This document shows positions 6,086 to 7,904 of a DNA stretch of 7,904 nt, one piece after another (the stretch's first letter is position 1; every line of letters starts with the position of its first letter). This DNA comes from Spirochaetaceae bacterium (lineage in GTDB: Bacteria; Spirochaetota; Spirochaetia; Treponematales; Breznakiellaceae): NCBI GenBank assembly GCA_031288215.1, contig JAITRV010000311.1, positions 1-7,904 on the forward strand. Reading direction: 5' to 3'. Both the position numbers and the translations under genes were made by a program. The notes beneath the pieces are model-generated. The model did no database searches and was not told where the DNA came from. It was given only the letters and a program-made list of their open reading frames with translations.

Positions 6086-6193
6086 TTAGCCTGGTCCATG
6101 GCCGCCGGCGGGATACCGTAGCGGGTCGGAATGAGGAGCGGAAAAAGACACCTGTTCGATGATAATGAGGCCGGTTTCCCCGGCCATTTCCAT
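6086..6193 (-). pseudogene. Possible decayed gene fragment resembling flavin oxidoreductase (OYE) N-terminal segment
   Basis: A 35-codon reverse-strand frame reads MEMAGETGLIIIEQVS followed by a Pro/Gly-rich tail and TAA. The pattern MAxxxxGLIIxExVxxS resembles the early barrel segment of old-yellow-enzyme/NADH:flavin oxidoreductases. The frame remains open for some distance upstream without family-like sequence, and there is no Shine-Dalgarno. This is a weak impression from pattern memory; chance similarity in spacer DNA is quite possible. Confidence 0.15.
6169..6185. other. Perfect 6-bp inverted repeat in spacer
   Basis: GGCCGG (6169-6174) and CCGGCC (6180-6185) flank a 5-nt loop. A T7 run lies 28 nt further on (6214-6220), too far to make a standard terminator. 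The hairpin sits upstream of the STAS promoter; its role is unknown. Confidence 0.35.
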
Positions 6194-6224
6194 GCGTTTA
6201 TCCCGCGGACACGTTTTTTTCGTC

Positions 6225-6253
6225 TTGATTAAGCGTATGATATATGCGATAAT
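6225..6253 (+). promoter_or_regulatory. Sigma-70-like promoter of the STAS gene
   Basis: The -35 is TTGATT (6225-6230), followed by a 17-bp spacer and the -10 GATAAT (6248-6253), with extended TGC (6245-6247) directly before it. It sits in the most AT-rich stretch of the window. Transcription would begin near 6260, giving a leader of only about 10 nt that starts next to the GGAGG (6262-6266) of the STAS gene. A T7 run just upstream (6214-6220) could act like an UP element. Confidence 0.7.
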
Positions 6254-6270
6254 ATGCCAACGGAGGGTCT

Positions 6271-6585
6271 ATGACAATACAGAAAGCACTTGATCCCGAT
6301 ACGAACCAATTGACTTTGACCTTGGAGGGGAGGCTTGATACCACCACCGCGCCGGAATTGGAAAAAGAACTGAAAGCGTCCCTTGGAGGGGTCGATTCCT
6401 TGATTTTTGATTTTATGGATTTGGTATACCTGTCCAGCGCCGGTATCCGGGTCATTATTATGGCGCAGAAGCTCATGAAGCCGCCCAAGGAAATGGCGAT
6501 CCGTAACGTCAATGATATTGTCTATGAGGTCTTTGAGATGACCGGCCTTACGGATGTCATAAAGATTTCCATTCTTACCGTATGA
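6271..6585 (+). CDS. STAS-domain protein, anti-anti-sigma factor type
   Basis: The product has 104 aa and consists of a single STAS domain, as in SpoIIAA/RsbV. The fold shows LTLTLEGRLDTTTAPELE (14-31, first strands and helix), LIFDFMDLVYLSSAGIRVII (44-63, central strand and phosphorylation loop) and the C-terminal helix VYEVFEMTGL (84-93). S56 aligns with the phosphorylated serine of SpoIIAA. In that family the unphosphorylated form binds a serine-kinase anti-sigma factor and frees its target, a kinase phosphorylates the STAS serine, and a PP2C phosphatase resets it. A phosphatase of just that kind lies tail-to-tail downstream. No kinase or sigma factor is in the window, so the controlled process is unknown. 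The start has GGAGG (6262-6266) 4 nt before the ATG, and the gene has its own promoter. It is visibly less G+C-rich than rlmB upstream. Confidence 0.92.
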   Translation: MTIQKALDPDTNQLTLTLEGRLDTTTAPELEKELKASLGGVDSLIFDFMDLVYLSSAGIRVIIMAQKLMKPPKEMAIRNVNDIVYEVFEMTGLTDVIKISILTV

Positions 6586-6593
6586 AGATCCTT

Positions 6594-6614
6594 CCGGCAC
6601 GGGAGGCCCGCCGG
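6594..6614 (+). terminator. Hairpin after the STAS gene (candidate, no U-run)
   Basis: CCGGC (6594-6598) pairs with GCCGG (6610-6614), and GGG (6601-6603) pairs with CCC (6607-6609) inside it, with a 2-nt bulge and an AGG loop. It begins 9 nt after the STAS stop. It is stable, but CTGTCC rather than T residues follows, so pausing is more likely than classical termination. Confidence 0.4.
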
Positions 6615-6639
6615 CTGTCCTGACAGGTCGGCTCGAGGC

Positions 6640-6665
6640 GGGGACCCGCCCGGAGGCAGGTCCCC
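6640..6665. terminator. Hairpin between convergent STAS and phosphatase genes
   Basis: GGGGACC (6640-6646) and GGTCCCC (6659-6665) form a perfect 7-bp stem. After one C/A mismatch the stem continues with GCC (6648-6650) against GGC (6655-6657), around a CGGA loop. On the + strand CTTTGGGTTTA follows, a weak T-rich tail. It lies 8 nt past the phosphatase stop when read from the other side, so it could serve both transcripts. Confidence 0.5.
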
Positions 6666-6673
6666 CTTTGGGT

Positions 6674-7904
6674 TTACGCGGACTGCTGAAGGGCGGCGGT
6701 GGCGATTTTACGCTGGAGCATCAGCATCGTTATATCGTCGGCCTGTTCGGCGTTGCCGGCGAACGCTTTGACTTCGTCAAGCATGGCGGCGATATAGTTC
6801 TGGATGGGAAGCTGTTTCACCGAATCGGCGTTCAGGGCATCCAGCATACGGTTGTTGCCGAAGAGTTCTTCCTGTTCATTTAAGGCTTCGGTCACCCCGT
6901 CGGTATACATAAAGACGATATCGTCTTTATCCAGGGTGATTTCCATTACCTTGAATTTCATATCCTCCATGCAGGCCAGCATGAGCCCCGCCTTGACGTT
7001 CAACCAGATGAAATCTCCGTTCCCCTGCCGGACCACCGGGGGATTATGCCCCGCGTTGACATACTTGAACTGGCCGCTGCTGATATTCAGGATGCCCATA
7101 AAGGCGGTCACAAACATATTTGACCGGGCTTCGTTGTTTTCGCAGAGCTGGTTGTTGACGGTATAGAAGACCTCGTCCAGGGGCTTGCCCATCTGGGCGT
7201 TGTTTTTTAGCAGGGTTTTTGCGATGACCATGAACAAGGCCGCGGGCACCCCCTTGCCGGAGACGTCGGCGACGATCACCGCCAGATTGTCCTCGTCTAT
7301 CATAAAAAAGTCGTAGAAGTCCCCCCCCACCTCTTTGGCGGGGTGCATGACCGCGTAAATATCGAATTCCTCCCGGTCCGGGAAGGGCGGAAAGATGCTG
7401 GGGAGCATACTGGCCTGAATCGCGGTCGCCACGTTCAGTTCCGCGCCGATCCGCTCTTTTTCCCCGGTGATCTGCTTGATATCGGCGATCATCTTGTTGA
7501 AGGTGTCCGCCAGCATCTCGATCTCGTCCCCGGTTTTTACCTCCAACCGGTGGTTTAAGTCGCCGGCGCTGATGATGCGGGCCCCATTACTCAGGGAGAG
7601 GATGGGCGCCGTCAGACCGTTTGACAGCCGTATTGCCAGGAAAATCGTTACCAGCGCCGCCACGGCGATGACGATCACCACGCACAGGACAATAAAGAGG
7701 ATATTTTTGTCAATGCCGGCCCGTGTTTCTCTGGTAAGGGTCAGGATTTCCTCCTGGATGAGCTTCGCCGGGGCGATGATCTCGTCAATCGCCGCCACCA
7801 CCCCCAGGCTCCATTCAATCGAATTCAGGGGATGGTAGGCGACATACACGTCCTGCCCGTCCAGTTCCAATTCCGTAAGGCCGCTTCCCCGGTTTACCAT
7901 GCGC
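6674..7904 (-). CDS. Membrane HAMP-PP2C (SpoIIE/RsbU-type) serine phosphatase, N-terminus outside window
   Basis: At least 409 codons are present and the frame stays open through the right edge, so the gene is partial at its 5' end. Numbered from the ATG at 7900, residues 1-45 look like the end of an extracytoplasmic Cache-type sensor (VYVAYHPLNSIEWSLGVV, 18-35, typical of the membrane-proximal part). A membrane helix (67-90), a HAMP linker (about 91-145, with GDLNHRLEV and DEIEMLADTFNKM) and a PP2C/SpoIIE phosphatase domain (about 155-398) follow. Metal-site motifs are intact: GGDFYD (192-197), ADVSGKG (211-217), NAGHNPP (282-288), YTDGVTEA (332-339) and ADDITML (387-393). An external ligand would be sensed outside and relayed through HAMP to control Mn2+/Mg2+-dependent dephosphorylation of a STAS protein. 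The facing STAS gene, 88 nt away, is the obvious candidate substrate. The ATG at 7900 is probably internal, since a full sensor domain would need 200 or more extra residues. Confidence 0.93.
   Translation of the reverse strand, partial: RMVNRGSGLTELELDGQDVYVAYHPLNSIEWSLGVVAAIDEIIAPAKLIQEEILTLTRETRAGIDKNILFIVLCVVIVIAVAALVTIFLAIRLSNGLTAPILSLSNGARIISAGDLNHRLEVKTGDEIEMLADTFNKMIADIKQITGEKERIGAELNVATAIQASMLPSIFPPFPDREEFDIYAVMHPAKEVGGDFYDFFMIDEDNLAVIVADVSGKGVPAALFMVIAKTLLKNNAQMGKPLDEVFYTVNNQLCENNEARSNMFVTAFMGILNISSGQFKYVNAGHNPPVVRQGNGDFIWLNVKAGLMLACMEDMKFKVMEITLDKDDIVFMYTDGVTEALNEQEELFGNNRMLDALNADSVKQLPIQNYIAAMLDEVKAFAGNAEQADDITMLMLQRKIATAALQQSA

Noticed and set aside
6131..6232. 33-codon + frame in the spacer before the STAS gene
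   Set aside because: It has no SD, no recognisable motif, and overlaps the STAS -35 region.
6236..6241. TATGAT as the STAS -10
   Set aside because: No fitting -35 lies 16-18 bp upstream. GATAAT at 6248 with TTGATT at 17 bp is better.
6668..6883. 71-codon + frame opposite the 3' end of the phosphatase
   Set aside because: It lies wholly inside the hairpin region and the antisense of the PP2C domain, so it is a shadow.

Overview
This 7.9-kb window is ordinary bacterial chromosome, densely packed, holding six complete or nearly complete genes and one gene cut off by the right edge. It is G+C-rich by eye, most strongly between about 3.8 and 6.0 kb. The gene style suggests a spirochaete of the Treponema type: a periplasm-facing lipoprotein, a STAS/SpoIIE-type phosphatase pair, and a small clostridial/treponemal-style flavin-binding protein. 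This assignment is inference from remembered family members, not from a search. No tRNA, rRNA, CRISPR array, insertion sequence or phage gene was seen.

Left third (1-3314, + strand): a lipoprotein gene is followed after 13 nt by a symporter gene with a perfect Shine-Dalgarno. The lipoprotein appears to contain two diverged copies of a thioredoxin-like domain. The second copy keeps a WCPYS motif, which holds the only cysteine of the mature protein apart from the lipidated one. The symporter resembles the L-cystine carrier TcyP of Bacillus. The pair reads like an envelope thiol/cystine module and is the best candidate here for something undescribed.

Middle (3315-6078, + strand): a good sigma-70-like promoter precedes a pyridoxamine-5'-phosphate-oxidase-family split-barrel protein. 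It is followed by a beta-CASP metallo-beta-lactamase-fold RNase-type enzyme and an RlmB-type 23S rRNA 2'-O-methyltransferase, and the unit ends in a long hairpin terminator that starts inside the rlmB stop codon. The beta-CASP gene has an unusual start region: a 34-bp tandem duplication has copied the ribosome-binding site and start codon, creating an overlapping 13-codon leader ORF.

Right third (6079-7904): a 0.2-kb spacer carries a strong candidate promoter and possibly a decayed reverse-strand gene fragment. Then comes a single-domain STAS anti-anti-sigma-type protein on +, facing a membrane-anchored HAMP-PP2C (SpoIIE/RsbU-type) phosphatase on - whose N-terminus lies outside the window. 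The two are natural partners: the phosphatase would dephosphorylate the conserved STAS serine. Hairpins lie between the convergent ends.
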